Source of the DNA: JBIOHP01 sp044449065 | Lineage (GTDB): Bacteria; Bacteroidota; Ignavibacteria; UBA10030; SZUA-254 | DNA length: 42,411 nucleotides | Direction of reading: 5' to 3' | Assembly: GCA_044449065.1 (NCBI GenBank) | Contig: JBIOHP010000032.1 | Coordinates: 1 to 42,411, forward strand | Shown: positions 8,585-16,080 of the stretch, piece after piece | Layout of the letters: each line of letters starts with the position of its first letter | Numbering within the stretch: the stretch's first letter is position 1 | Notes under the pieces: model-generated | What the model saw: only the letters and a program-made list of their open reading frames with translations | The model's database searches: none | Told to the model about the DNA's origin: nothing | Made by a program: the position numbers and the translations under genes

Positions 8585-9675
8585 GTGATTTTAATCGCGT
8601 TATGCGGTCGGAATATATGCACTATGCAAAAACACTTCAGCATGCGACATATAACCTCGCCATCAGCGGGATGGCGAATTATCCCGCAAAAGAAATCCCC
8701 TTCACGCTTGATGATATTGATATTCATGGTATCAACTTTTACGGCTATCCCCCGCTGGTAGAACTGATTGCAAAAAAATGCGGCGTAAAAAAGGAAAACA
8801 TCGTCTCCACTTTAGGCGCGTCGATGGCGAACTATCTTGCTATGGCGGCAATCATCGAGCCGGGCGATGAGATTCTCGTCGAGCATCCGACCTACGAGCT
8901 GCTTCTGGCGGCAGCGGGATATCTTGGAGCGAAAATTAAACGGTTTCCCCGCCATCCGGAGAATGGCTTTCAGCTCGACGCAAGGGATGTGCAACGTGCT
9001 ATAACCTCTAAAACTCGTTTGATCGTCATTACCAATCTCCACAATCCGTCAAGCAGTTATGCCAATCAGGACGTTTTGAAAACCATCGGCAGGATCGCCG
9101 AAGGAATAGGGGCGTATGTGCTTGTGGGCGAAGTTTATCTCGACTCTATGTTTGAAAAAGCCCCTCCAACCTCCTTTTTGCTGGGAGATCATTTCGTTAC
9201 CACAAGCAGTCTCACGAAAGTTTACGGCTTGAGCGGATTGCGGTGCGGCTGGGTTTTAGCGGAGCCAAAATTAGTCGAGCGGATATATCACATTATCAAT
9301 CTTCATTACGGAAACCAGGCGCATCCTGCCGAACGCCTCAGCGTGGTTGCATTGCAACACCTTGATAAAATCGCAAAGCGATCGCAGTCGCTCCTTAACG
9401 CAAACCGTCCGCTCGTGAATAATTTTCTTGATTCCCGCAGCGATCTCCGGTTAGTGCGTCCGGAATATGGCACCATCATCTTCCCGGAACTGGCGACTGG
9501 CAACGCGAGTGCATTTTGCGATCTCCTCCGGACAAAATATGAAACAAGCGTCGCGCCGGGACATTTTTTCGAGATGCCGGATTATTTCCGACTGGGATTA
9601 TGCGGCGAAACTGAAATATTAAAACAAGGTTTGAACCGAATCGGCAAAGCGCTGGACGAGCACGCGAAGAAGTAA
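8581..9675 (+). CDS. Class I/II PLP-dependent aminotransferase-like protein with an Asp-to-Gly change
   Basis: A 364-residue fold-type I enzyme. The Schiff-base lysine is K213 in SSLTKVYGLSGLRCGW, the cofactor-contacting Asn is N155 in TNLHNPSS, and the C-terminal substrate Arg is in FRLGLCG. The segment normally reading D-E-V-Y, whose Asp bonds the PLP ring nitrogen, reads VGEVY here: residue 183 is Gly, codon GGC at 9127-9129, one base from GAC. If real, this should weaken ordinary transamination and may mark a changed reaction or a non-catalytic role. The start overlaps the permease stop (ATGA), so the two form one operon. The family is clear; the substrate is unknown. Confidence 0.85.
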   Translation: MSDFNRVMRSEYMHYAKTLQHATYNLAISGMANYPAKEIPFTLDDIDIHGINFYGYPPLVELIAKKCGVKKENIVSTLGASMANYLAMAAIIEPGDEILVEHPTYELLLAAAGYLGAKIKRFPRHPENGFQLDARDVQRAITSKTRLIVITNLHNPSSSYANQDVLKTIGRIAEGIGAYVLVGEVYLDSMFEKAPPTSFLLGDHFVTTSSLTKVYGLSGLRCGWVLAEPKLVERIYHIINLHYGNQAHPAERLSVVALQHLDKIAKRSQSLLNANRPLVNNFLDSRSDLRLVRPEYGTIIFPELATGNASAFCDLLRTKYETSVAPGHFFEMPDYFRLGLCGETEILKQGLNRIGKALDEHAKK

Positions 9676-9684
9676 AGATAATCA

Positions 9685-9812
9685 TTTTGTAGAGCGAGAC
9701 GGAGTCTCGCTTACGATGTTCCCAGTTGACACACCTTATTTCTTTTGACCACCCCTCGCTCCTCGAATCTCCTCCTTGATCAAGGAGGAGAAACCCGCAG
9801 GGAGGGGAGGTC
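9685..9812 (+). repeat. Direct repeat of about 128 bp, copy 1
   Basis: Contains the palindrome GCGAGACGGAGTCTCGC, then a conserved stretch with AGTTGACACACCTTATTTC, then a hairpin made by the CTCCTCCTTGATCAAGGAGG part. The same order recurs at 10169-10297. Confidence 0.8.
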
Positions 9813-10048
9813 TAAAAACATGTTGTTCAAAACTCACAGTCAGGGTTTGAAATAGTGAACAAGCGTTTCAGTTGAACGAGACGAGGTCTCGTTCACATCG
9901 ATCTCAACTAACACAAGCCACTCCTGCACGAGACTTCGTCTCATGCTACATCAGCAGAATTTCTCGTTCCAACGGTCTCAGAGTGATGTGAAAACTCGGG
10001 TTTATGGTTCTAACCAAATTCATATTCTAACAAAAGGCATCTATAAGA

Positions 10049-10083
10049 GGAGATTGCGACGCGGTGAAACTGCTCGCAATGAC
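10049..10083. repeat. GGAGATTGCGAC...GCAATGAC palindrome
   Basis: One of at least five copies in the window (also 503-543, 22813-22856, 24739-24802, 34325-34360). The inner parts vary, while the arms GATTGCGA/TCGCAAT or GATCGCGA/TCGCGAT stay complementary. Confidence 0.7.
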
Positions 10084-10168
10084 TTTTCACACAGTCTGAG
10101 GAGCGGGGGAACGAGAGAAGGCAAAATAAAAAGGTGTCATGAAATGGTTCATTACACCCAAGTAATCT

Positions 10169-10297
10169 TTTTTGTAGAGCGAGACGGAGTCTCGCTCACG
10201 ACAATCTCAGTTGACACACCTTATTTCTTTTGACCACCCCTCGCTCCGCGTCTCCCCTCCTTGAAAAAGGAGGGGATTCCAGCAGGGAGGGGTGGTT
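10169..10297 (+). repeat. Direct repeat of about 128 bp, copy 2
   Basis: Same order of elements as 9685-9812. In this copy the second hairpin arms read CCCCTCCTTG and AAGGAGGGG, so the pairing is kept although the bases differ from copy 1. Confidence 0.8.
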
Positions 10298-10322
10298 ATA
10301 ACATATCTTTGTCCAAAAATCT

Positions 10323-10862
10323 TTACACCGTTGGTTGGGTGGGTGGATGTATATGATGCCGGCGGCGTAACATTAATCCCAAACCCAGGAAGATTATACC
10401 AATGGGCCAATAGGTGTGCACAATATACCACACATCCCAATAATCCCAGTAGACATATCCCATCTCGCTCAAAAGAAATGCCATACCTATACCGCACAAA
10501 AATACCATTGGAATAAGCAGATGCCATTCCCGCACATTATTGAGAAACATCATGAAGAAGGAGATCCCAAAGATGAGGAACATCGCCGGCACCATAAGGT
10601 AATAGGCGATATTGAACCGATCGATGCTCCGGAGAAGAAAAAACACCCCGGCAAGAAACAGCACGCTGCTCCAGAAGACTTTGCCGCGGAGGTTATCAGA
10701 AAAGCCCCGGATCACTCCCGCCAGACCGGCAAGAATGAGAAAGCCGTAAACGATGCTCATGAAACCGATATTGATGACATTCAAACGGTGCAGGAGCAAT
10801 GCGCCTCCGAAGACAATCAATGCCGCACCGAACCAGGAAAATTGACGCCGATAAGTATCCAT
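10323..10862 (-). CDS. LiaF/DUF5668-like multi-pass membrane protein
   Basis: About 179 residues with roughly six hydrophobic segments: FGAALIVFGGALLLHRL, IVYGFLILAGLAGVI, a Trp/Leu-rich pair, and YWPIGIIFLGLGLML near the end. This resembles the small transmembrane domains that accompany LiaF and PspC proteins. The tail is His/Pro-rich (RRRHHIHPP). The ATG at 10862 is 18 nt after the stop of the PspC gene; an in-frame TTG at 10874 is an alternative. It probably forms an operon with that gene and works with it in envelope-stress sensing. That role is inferred from the neighbour, and the family call is tentative. Confidence 0.65.
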   Translation of the reverse strand: MDTYRRQFSWFGAALIVFGGALLLHRLNVINIGFMSIVYGFLILAGLAGVIRGFSDNLRGKVFWSSVLFLAGVFFLLRSIDRFNIAYYLMVPAMFLIFGISFFMMFLNNVREWHLLIPMVFLCGIGMAFLLSEMGYVYWDYWDVWYIVHTYWPIGIIFLGLGLMLRRRHHIHPPTQPTV

Positions 10863-10880
10863 GTTGTGTTTCAAAATGAT

Positions 10881-11567
10881 TTATACAATGGTGAGTTTCT
10901 CTTCGGGTAATAAGAACGCAAGAATGATATACAGCAGCAACGCCCATCCCACCGATCCGATCACAAGCAGAACGTAAGCAATTCTCACTAACGTGGGATC
11001 GATGGAAAAATATTTTGCAATTCCGCCGCACACACCGAATAATTTCCTATCAGCAATGGAACGGCATAACTCCTTTGGCGCAACTCCGCCTTCTATGGGG
11101 GGAACGGTTCCCTCAATGGGCTGCCCAGGTATCACGACGGGTTTTCGGGTCTGGTAATAAATGAACCATGCTCCGATTGTAATCAACATAACCGGGAATA
11201 CGAACCTCCATGAGAGATGCCACCAATCGAAGGCGGCAAACCAACCTAGATTGGTCATGAGGATCAATGCGCCGATCAGGATTAGGATGATTCCCCAGAA
11301 TCTTCTCGACTCCGCTCGCTGACGGGGAGGTTCAGGATATGTGGACGGAACTAAATGATCCGGATTCGGCGACATGATAATCATTGCGGCGATATACAGG
11401 AAAAATCCCGTTCCATACAGCAGTGTGAACATTACCCAGATCACACGCACAATTGTTGGATCGAGATCGAAATATTCCGCAATTCCACCGCATACGCCGT
11501 CGATTTTCCGATTGCGTCTCGATTTATACAATCGTTTGGTAGGGGGAATATTTTGTTTCGTTTCCAT
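10881..11567 (-). CDS. Membrane protein with two PspC domains
   Basis: A 228-residue protein with a PspC domain at each end. The first (about residues 12-66) has RNRKIDGVCGGIAEYFDLDPT and a hydrophobic helix. The second (about 163-226) has DRKLFGVCGGIAKYFSIDPT and another. Between them are two more hydrophobic helices (GIILILIGALILMTNLGWF and a Trp-rich one) of the DUF5668 kind. PspC proteins sit in the inner membrane and help sense envelope stress. An internal PspC duplication is less common than the single-domain form and suggests tandem duplication within the gene. The ATG at 11567 is preferred over the TTG directly before it. The gene is upstream of, and probably co-transcribed with, the LiaF-like gene. 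Confidence 0.88.
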   Translation of the reverse strand: METKQNIPPTKRLYKSRRNRKIDGVCGGIAEYFDLDPTIVRVIWVMFTLLYGTGFFLYIAAMIIMSPNPDHLVPSTYPEPPRQRAESRRFWGIILILIGALILMTNLGWFAAFDWWHLSWRFVFPVMLITIGAWFIYYQTRKPVVIPGQPIEGTVPPIEGGVAPKELCRSIADRKLFGVCGGIAKYFSIDPTLVRIAYVLLVIGSVGWALLLYIILAFLLPEEKLTIV

Positions 11568-11633
11568 CAATTTTTGGCGTTTTTTATGTCCATTCTACAT
11601 GTATGTACGAAATATTTTTGTTAATTGTTACGT

Positions 11634-11669
11634 GTATAAAAAAAGCCGAAAGATTGATATTTCGGCTTT
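11634..11669 (-). terminator. Rho-independent terminator of the frr operon
   Basis: On the minus strand, AAAGCCGAAA, an 8-nt loop and TTTCGGCTTT form a perfect 10-bp stem followed by a run of T. It lies about 40 nt after the frr stop codon and closes the leftward ribosomal operon. Confidence 0.88.
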
Positions 11670-11709
11670 AAATTCAATATAAATATTCGATAGTTTAAAT
11701 CCCCTGGGA

Positions 11710-12267
11710 TTAGACTTCCATAATTTCTTTCTCTTTGAGAGCGAACAGTACATCCATCTCTTTTATATATCTATCTGTCAATTTTTGAGCTTCCCCTTCG
11801 CCGCGTTTACGTTCATCTTCCGAATAATGTTCCTGTTTCTCGGCTTTCTTTAAATGTTCAAGGCAATCCCTGCGGACATTCCGGATGGCAATTTTGGCTT
11901 CTTCTGAAAATTTCTTAACAAGTTTGACAAGTTCTTTGCGGCGTTCTTCATTGAGAGGCGGGATGGGAACGCGGACGAGAGTTCCATCGCTGACCGGATT
12001 TAATCCTAAGTTCGCCGTCAGGATGGCTTTTTCGATCACGGGAATTAATCCTTTATCCCACGGTTGTATGCTGATGGTATGCACGTCGCTGACGCCGACC
12101 GTTGCGGCCTGATGCAGAGGCACGAGGGAGCCGTAATAATCGACTTTGATACCATCGAGCAGCGCGGTGGTAGCTTTGCCTGTTCGGATTTTTGTCAGTT
12201 CAGATCGCAATACTTCCACAGCTTTATGCATTTTATCTTCGGATTCTTTCAATATTTGTTTTACCAT
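11710..12267 (-). CDS. frr: Ribosome recycling factor
   Basis: A 185-residue RRF, the family's standard length. With EF-G it splits the post-termination 70S ribosome. Visible signatures are ELTKIRTGKATTALLDGIKVDYYG (written here across its conserved core), the WDKG and GLNP segments, and the helical DRYIKEMD...LKEKEIMEV C-terminus. AAAGGA precedes the ATG by about 9 nt. It is the last gene of the rpsB-tsf-pyrH-frr run, followed by a strong terminator. Confidence 0.97.
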   Translation of the reverse strand: MVKQILKESEDKMHKAVEVLRSELTKIRTGKATTALLDGIKVDYYGSLVPLHQAATVGVSDVHTISIQPWDKGLIPVIEKAILTANLGLNPVSDGTLVRVPIPPLNEERRKELVKLVKKFSEEAKIAIRNVRRDCLEHLKKAEKQEHYSEDERKRGEGEAQKLTDRYIKEMDVLFALKEKEIMEV

Positions 12268-12310
12268 ATAATTCCTTTCAAGTAGTCCTACATCATGAAT
12301 TATGACAATC

Positions 12311-13084
12311 TTATCTCCTGTGACGTTGTTTGCGCGCAGCTGGTGTAGCGGCTCCGCGCTCGTCGCGGGATGAAACGAATGTACCTATTTTTTCTCCTGT
12401 TACCAATTTTAAAAGGTTTCCGGCTTTATTGATGTTAAATACAGCGATGGGCATCGAATTTTCCTTACAGAGAGTGATAGCGGTGAGATCCATGATGCGG
12501 AGATTTTTATCCATAACATCTCCGTACGATATTTCGTCGTACATCTTTGCCTTTGGGTTTTTCTCCGGATCGGAATCGTAAACTCCGTCCACACGCGTTC
12601 CTTTAATAATAACATCCGCGCTGATTTCGATTGATCTTAATGCAGCAGCAGTATCGGTAGTAAAGTAGGGATTGCCGGTGCCGGCTCCAAAAATGACAAC
12701 TCTCCCCTTTTCAAGATGGCGGATCGCGCGCCGCCTGATGAACGGCTCGGCTATTTCTTCCATCTTGATGGGACTTAACAAACGGGCGATCAAACCATTA
12801 TGTTCAAGCGCGCTCATGAGGGCGAGTCCGTTAATGATGGTAGCGAGCATTCCCATGTGGTCGCCGGTGACTTTATCGACGCCATCGGATGAATCCTGCA
12901 CGCCGCGGTAAATATTCCCGCCGCCGATGACAATACCGACGTCGACGCCAAGCGATTTTACGCTCTTCACCTCGAGCGCGTACTTTTGAATTACCTTCGG
13001 ATCAATACCGAATTCTTTCTCGCCCATCAGCGCTTCACCGCTGAGCTTGAGAAGAATCCGTTTATATTTTAATGTTTTTTTCAT
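12311..13084 (-). CDS. pyrH: UMP kinase
   Basis: A hexameric amino-acid-kinase-fold enzyme that converts UMP to UDP with ATP. The N-terminus has KRILLKLSGEALMG, followed by IVIGGGNIYRG and GTGNPYFTTDTAA, all characteristic of bacterial PyrH. At 257 residues it is about 15-20 longer than usual. The extra part is a basic tail (ERGAATPAARKQRHRR) after the conserved end, possibly disordered and unique to this lineage. The gene lies between tsf and frr, the common arrangement. A palindromic repeat has entered the tsf-pyrH spacer. Confidence 0.97.
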   Translation of the reverse strand: MKKTLKYKRILLKLSGEALMGEKEFGIDPKVIQKYALEVKSVKSLGVDVGIVIGGGNIYRGVQDSSDGVDKVTGDHMGMLATIINGLALMSALEHNGLIARLLSPIKMEEIAEPFIRRRAIRHLEKGRVVIFGAGTGNPYFTTDTAAALRSIEISADVIIKGTRVDGVYDSDPEKNPKAKMYDEISYGDVMDKNLRIMDLTAITLCKENSMPIAVFNINKAGNLLKLVTGEKIGTFVSSRDERGAATPAARKQRHRR

Positions 13085-13100
13085 GAGAAATTAAAAAGGA

Positions 13101-13232
13101 GTTGTCCAAAAAGAACTTCTCTCGTTTCGGTGAGTCATGCTGTCCCGAAGCGTCGGGATCAGCATCTGTATTTACTATTTTTTGGATCCTGAAACAAGTT
13201 CAGGATGACTAACTCTTTCTTTTTGGACGACC
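13101..13232. repeat. MITE-like element with GTCCAAAAAG inverted ends, copy 1
   Basis: The ends are GTTGTCCAAAAAG and CTTTTTGGACGACC, in inverted orientation. Inside are two smaller palindromes (TGCTGTCCCGA...TCGGGATCAGCA and GATCCTGAAA...TTCAGGATGAC) of the family also seen at 3165-3238. It lies between tsf and pyrH, inside a presumed operon. Related ends occur at 22637-22773 and 39431-39577. Confidence 0.75.
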
Positions 13233-13243
13233 ACCATAAATTT

Positions 13244-13846
13244 TTAAGAACTTGCTTCGCCAAGATGGTATCGTTGATACCGCCGGATGGTAACTTTCTC
13301 ACCTGTCTTTGCAGTCAGGTCAAGAATCAAATCCTTGATCGTCTTGCCCGAATCTTTAATGAACGTCTGTTCGGCGAGGCAGGTATCCTGATAATATTTT
13401 TCTAATTTTCCCTGGGCAATTTTATCGATCACCTGCGCCGGTTTTTTCTCGTTCAACGCCTGGGTCTTATATATTTCCAGCTCGCGTTCAATAATTTCTT
13501 TCGGAACGTCTTCACGATAGATATATTGCGGGCTCATTGCGGCAACCTGCATTGCGATGTCTTTGGCGAGCGCTTTGAAATCGTCGGTCTTGGCGACAAA
13601 ATCGGTTTCGCAGTTTAACTCCACCATCGAGCCGATTCTTCCGCCCGCATGGATGTATGCTTCAACCACGCCCTGGTTGGTGGTGCGGTCGGCTCGCTTT
13701 TCCGCGGTAGCGGCGCCCTTCTTGCGCAAAAATTCAATGGCTTTATCGATGTTGCCGGCGGATTCTGAAAGCGCTTTTTTGCAATCCATCATGCCGGCGC
13801 CCGTTTTATCGCGTAATAATTTTACCTGATCTGATGTAATTTCCAT
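13244..13846 (-). CDS. tsf: Elongation factor Ts, short form
   Basis: A 200-residue nucleotide-exchange factor for EF-Tu. The N-terminal UBA-like domain has VKLLRDKTGAGMMDCKKAL, and the core has VELNCETDFVAKTDDF, the EF-Tu-contacting TDFVA motif. The length is near the short forms (about 200 residues) that lack one core subdomain, not the roughly 280 of E. coli. The ATG has AAGGA about 9 nt upstream. It follows rpsB by 25 nt. Confidence 0.97.
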   Translation of the reverse strand: MEITSDQVKLLRDKTGAGMMDCKKALSESAGNIDKAIEFLRKKGAATAEKRADRTTNQGVVEAYIHAGGRIGSMVELNCETDFVAKTDDFKALAKDIAMQVAAMSPQYIYREDVPKEIIERELEIYKTQALNEKKPAQVIDKIAQGKLEKYYQDTCLAEQTFIKDSGKTIKDLILDLTAKTGEKVTIRRYQRYHLGEASS

Positions 13847-13871
13847 GTAATCTAATCCTTCGTTGAAATTC

Positions 13872-14630
13872 TTAGTGTTGTGAAATTTTTTCCTGCGCCA
13901 TCGATTCGACGTCGGCGTTCATGCCGGCTTGCGCCATTTCTCCGGTTGTCTTTTGCGATCCTTCGATGATAGCGTCGGCAATAACTTTCGCCATCAATTG
14001 AATTGATTTGATTGCGTCGTCATTCGCCGGTATGGGATAATCGACCATGCCGGGATCGCAGTTGGTATCGACCATTGCGAACACGGGAATGCCGAGCCGC
14101 TTTGCTTCCGCGACGGCGATTTGCTCTTTATTGATATCGATAACAAACAGCGCTCCGGGAAGGCGGGTCATTTCAACCACGCCGCTCAATACTTTTTGCA
14201 ATTTCGCTTTTTCGCGGTCGAGGAACAATGTTTCTTTTTTGGTGAGTTTATCGTACGTGCCGTCGGATTCCATTTTTTCAATATTGGTCAGACGTTTAAC
14301 ACTTTTTCTGATGGTGGAGAAATTGGTCAGCATCCCGCCAAGCCAACGGTCGGCGACATAAAACTGTGCGCAACGGTTTGCTTCTTCTTCGATGACCATT
14401 TGCGCTTGTTTTTTTGTACCGACAAACAATACACGCCGGCTATCGGAAACAAGTCCGCTCAGCGCGGTGCAGGCGACGTCGATTAATTCCTGGGTTTTTT
14501 TGAGATCGATGATATGAATCCCGTTGCGTTCCATAAAGATATACGGTTTCATTTTGGGATTCCAACGGCGGGTAAGGTGTCCAAAGTGGGCGCCCGCGTT
14601 TAAAAGATCAGCCAATTCTACTCGTGGCAT
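13872..14630 (-). CDS. rpsB: 30S ribosomal protein S2
   Basis: A 252-residue S2. Signatures are LLNAGAHFGHLTRRWNPKM at the N-terminus, VLFVGTKKQAQ, DRWLGGMLTNF and PVFAMVDTNCDP. GAGGAG stands about 9 nt before the ATG. It is the first gene of the rpsB-tsf-pyrH-frr group and is separated from rpsI by 253 nt of repeat-bearing spacer, where its promoter presumably lies. Confidence 0.98.
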   Translation of the reverse strand: MPRVELADLLNAGAHFGHLTRRWNPKMKPYIFMERNGIHIIDLKKTQELIDVACTALSGLVSDSRRVLFVGTKKQAQMVIEEEANRCAQFYVADRWLGGMLTNFSTIRKSVKRLTNIEKMESDGTYDKLTKKETLFLDREKAKLQKVLSGVVEMTRLPGALFVIDINKEQIAVAEAKRLGIPVFAMVDTNCDPGMVDYPIPANDDAIKSIQLMAKVIADAIIEGSQKTTGEMAQAGMNADVESMAQEKISQH

Positions 14631-14763
14631 TTTAAGATTACTCCTCTATGTTTTTTTTAGTTAGTTCTTCTACTCCCGTCATCTTTCGCCGGAATTCCGT
14701 TTCGCTGTTGCTTAACGGAACACTGCCATTGAAATCGGAGAGTATGTGTGATTTAAACTTTTT

Positions 14764-14787
14764 TCCCCTCCTTATGGAGGAGGGGAT
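14764..14787. repeat. CCCCTCCTT...AGGAGGGG hairpin in the rpsI-rpsB spacer
   Basis: CCCCTCCTTATGGAGGAGGGG is a compact hairpin of the same C/G-rich type as those at 9775-9812 and 10252-10297, and is followed by a GGGAGGGTGGT tail. On the minus strand it is followed by A rather than T, so it is not a standard terminator for rpsI. Confidence 0.6.
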
Positions 14788-14883
14788 TGAGCCTGTCCCG
14801 AAATGCTTTACTTCGGGAGGGTGGTCCCCCTTTGGCGCTCTGCGCCTTATGACGCGGAGCGTCGGAACGAGAACAATCTGGTC

Positions 14884-15282
14884 TTAACGTTTCGAGAACT
14901 GGAAGCGCTTACGGGCTTTTTTCTGTCCGTATTTTTTACGCTCAACCATCCGAGGATCACGCGTCAGCAAACCGTGAACACGGAGCTGCGCCCGAAGATC
15001 TTCACTGATCTTCACCAGCACACGCGAGATGCCTAATTTCATCGCGCCGGCTTGTCCCATCATTCCGCCGCCTCTGACATTCACTGTAACATCATATTTT
15101 CCCATCGATTCGGTTGCGGTGAGGGGAAGAAGAACTTCATTGCGAAGCGTTTCAAGCGGGAAGAATTCTTCAAACTTTTTATCGTTGACGGTGATGGTGC
15201 CGCTGCCGGTTTTAAGAATTACGCGCGCGACTGAAGTTTTGCGGCGGCCAACCGCGATGTGTTGTACTGTGTGAGAAATCAT
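14884..15282 (-). CDS. rpsI: 30S ribosomal protein S9
   Basis: A 132-residue S9. It has VGRRKTSVARV at the start, VRGGGMMGQAGAMKLGISRVL in the middle, and the basic KKARKRFQFSKR end whose terminal Arg reaches the P-site tRNA. AAGGA precedes the ATG. It follows rplM by 9 nt and forms the usual rplM-rpsI operon. Confidence 0.98.
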   Translation of the reverse strand: MISHTVQHIAVGRRKTSVARVILKTGSGTITVNDKKFEEFFPLETLRNEVLLPLTATESMGKYDVTVNVRGGGMMGQAGAMKLGISRVLVKISEDLRAQLRVHGLLTRDPRMVERKKYGQKKARKRFQFSKR

Positions 15283-15291
15283 CTATAATCC

Positions 15292-15738
15292 TTATAACAA
15301 ATTTATTTTTTCAGGTTTTTGCGCGGCATGCGGGTGCGATTCACCACGATACACTTTGAGTTTCTTTATAAGCTCTGCGCCCAGCCGGTTATGCGGTATC
15401 ATCCCTTTTACTGCATGGGTGAATACACGTTCCGGATTCGTCTTCATAAGCTCTTTAAACGATTGAACCGTTGCGCCGCCGGGATAGAGCGTATGATGAA
15501 AATATGTTTTCAGCTCTTCTCGCTTGGGGGCGATCTTCAATTTATCGGCATTGATAACAACGACAAAATCGCCGCAATCTGTATGGGGCGTATAGGTCGG
15601 TTTATTTTTTCCGCGCAAGACATGCGCAACACGGCTTGCGATCCGACCCAGCGTTAAGCCGGTCGCGTCAACCAGATACCACTTGCGGTCAACTTCTTTG
15701 GTTGTGAATGAATGAGTTAATCTTTGAGATAAAGCCAC
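15292..15738 (-). CDS. rplM: 50S ribosomal protein L13
   Basis: A 148-residue L13. It has DRKWYLVDATGLTLGRIASR near the start, then LRGKNKPTYTPHTDCGD and AVKGMIPHNRLG. The reading frame begins with GTG at 15736-15738, with AAAGGA about 8 nt upstream; no ATG gives the full N-terminus. It heads the rplM-rpsI operon. Its promoter must lie in the 115-nt A/T-rich spacer that separates it from the Hsp70-type operon, unless it is read through from there. Confidence 0.98.
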   Translation of the reverse strand: MALSQRLTHSFTTKEVDRKWYLVDATGLTLGRIASRVAHVLRGKNKPTYTPHTDCGDFVVVINADKLKIAPKREELKTYFHHTLYPGGATVQSFKELMKTNPERVFTHAVKGMIPHNRLGAELIKKLKVYRGESHPHAAQKPEKINLL

Positions 15739-15852
15739 AGTAAAATCCTTTAAATTGGGCGTATTTCGAGATATTAAAAGTCTTTAAATGTAATAAATTT
15801 TTGGGAAAGAATCAATGGAAATAATGCGGTTGACATAAAAACTAGATTAGGA

Positions 15853-16080
15853 TCATACCTGGCATGTACCGGCGCAAGCTTTCCCACAGATCAAACAGGG
15901 TAAATACTGCTCCAATTCCACGAGTTGGCGTTTAGTTAAATATTTTGCACTAATTGCGGGGTCAACATATTGTGCATAAATTTGCCCGACATAATCTCCC
16001 GGCAAATATTGGTATTCCGGTTTATGATGATCGTCATCGATCATCAAATTCGATGCAACTTGAAGATTACTTTTGTCCAT
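15853..16080 (-). CDS. 75-residue Cys-rich protein of the Hsp70-type operon
   Basis: A small protein that I do not recognise. It ends in a compact cysteine cluster, CLICGKACAGTC (C62, C65, C69, C73), likely to bind zinc or another metal. Its centre carries DYVGQ (29-33). The same [DE]YVGQ sequence, followed 26 instead of 28 residues later by CxxCG, occurs at the N-terminus of the first protein of this operon (18693-19832). The gene starts inside the Hsp70-like gene (14-nt overlap), so its expression is tied to it. There is no hydrophobic segment. Coding is supported by the overlap, the patterned cysteines and the shared motif. Confidence 0.7.
   Translation of the reverse strand: MDKSNLQVASNLMIDDDHHKPEYQYLPGDYVGQIYAQYVDPAISAKYLTKRQLVELEQYLPCLICGKACAGTCQV

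Larger units (their letters stand above)
9676..10322. other. Repeat-rich intergenic region between convergent genes
   Basis: No gene is supported here. The region holds a direct repeat of about 128 bp (9685-9812 and 10169-10297), a GAACGAGAC...GTCTCGTTC palindrome (about 9872-9893), a short GAGACTTCGTCTC palindrome (about 9930-9942) and a GGAGATTGCGAC...GCAATGAC palindrome (10049-10083). Both flanking genes point into the region, so some of these hairpins may end transcription. Confidence 0.75.
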
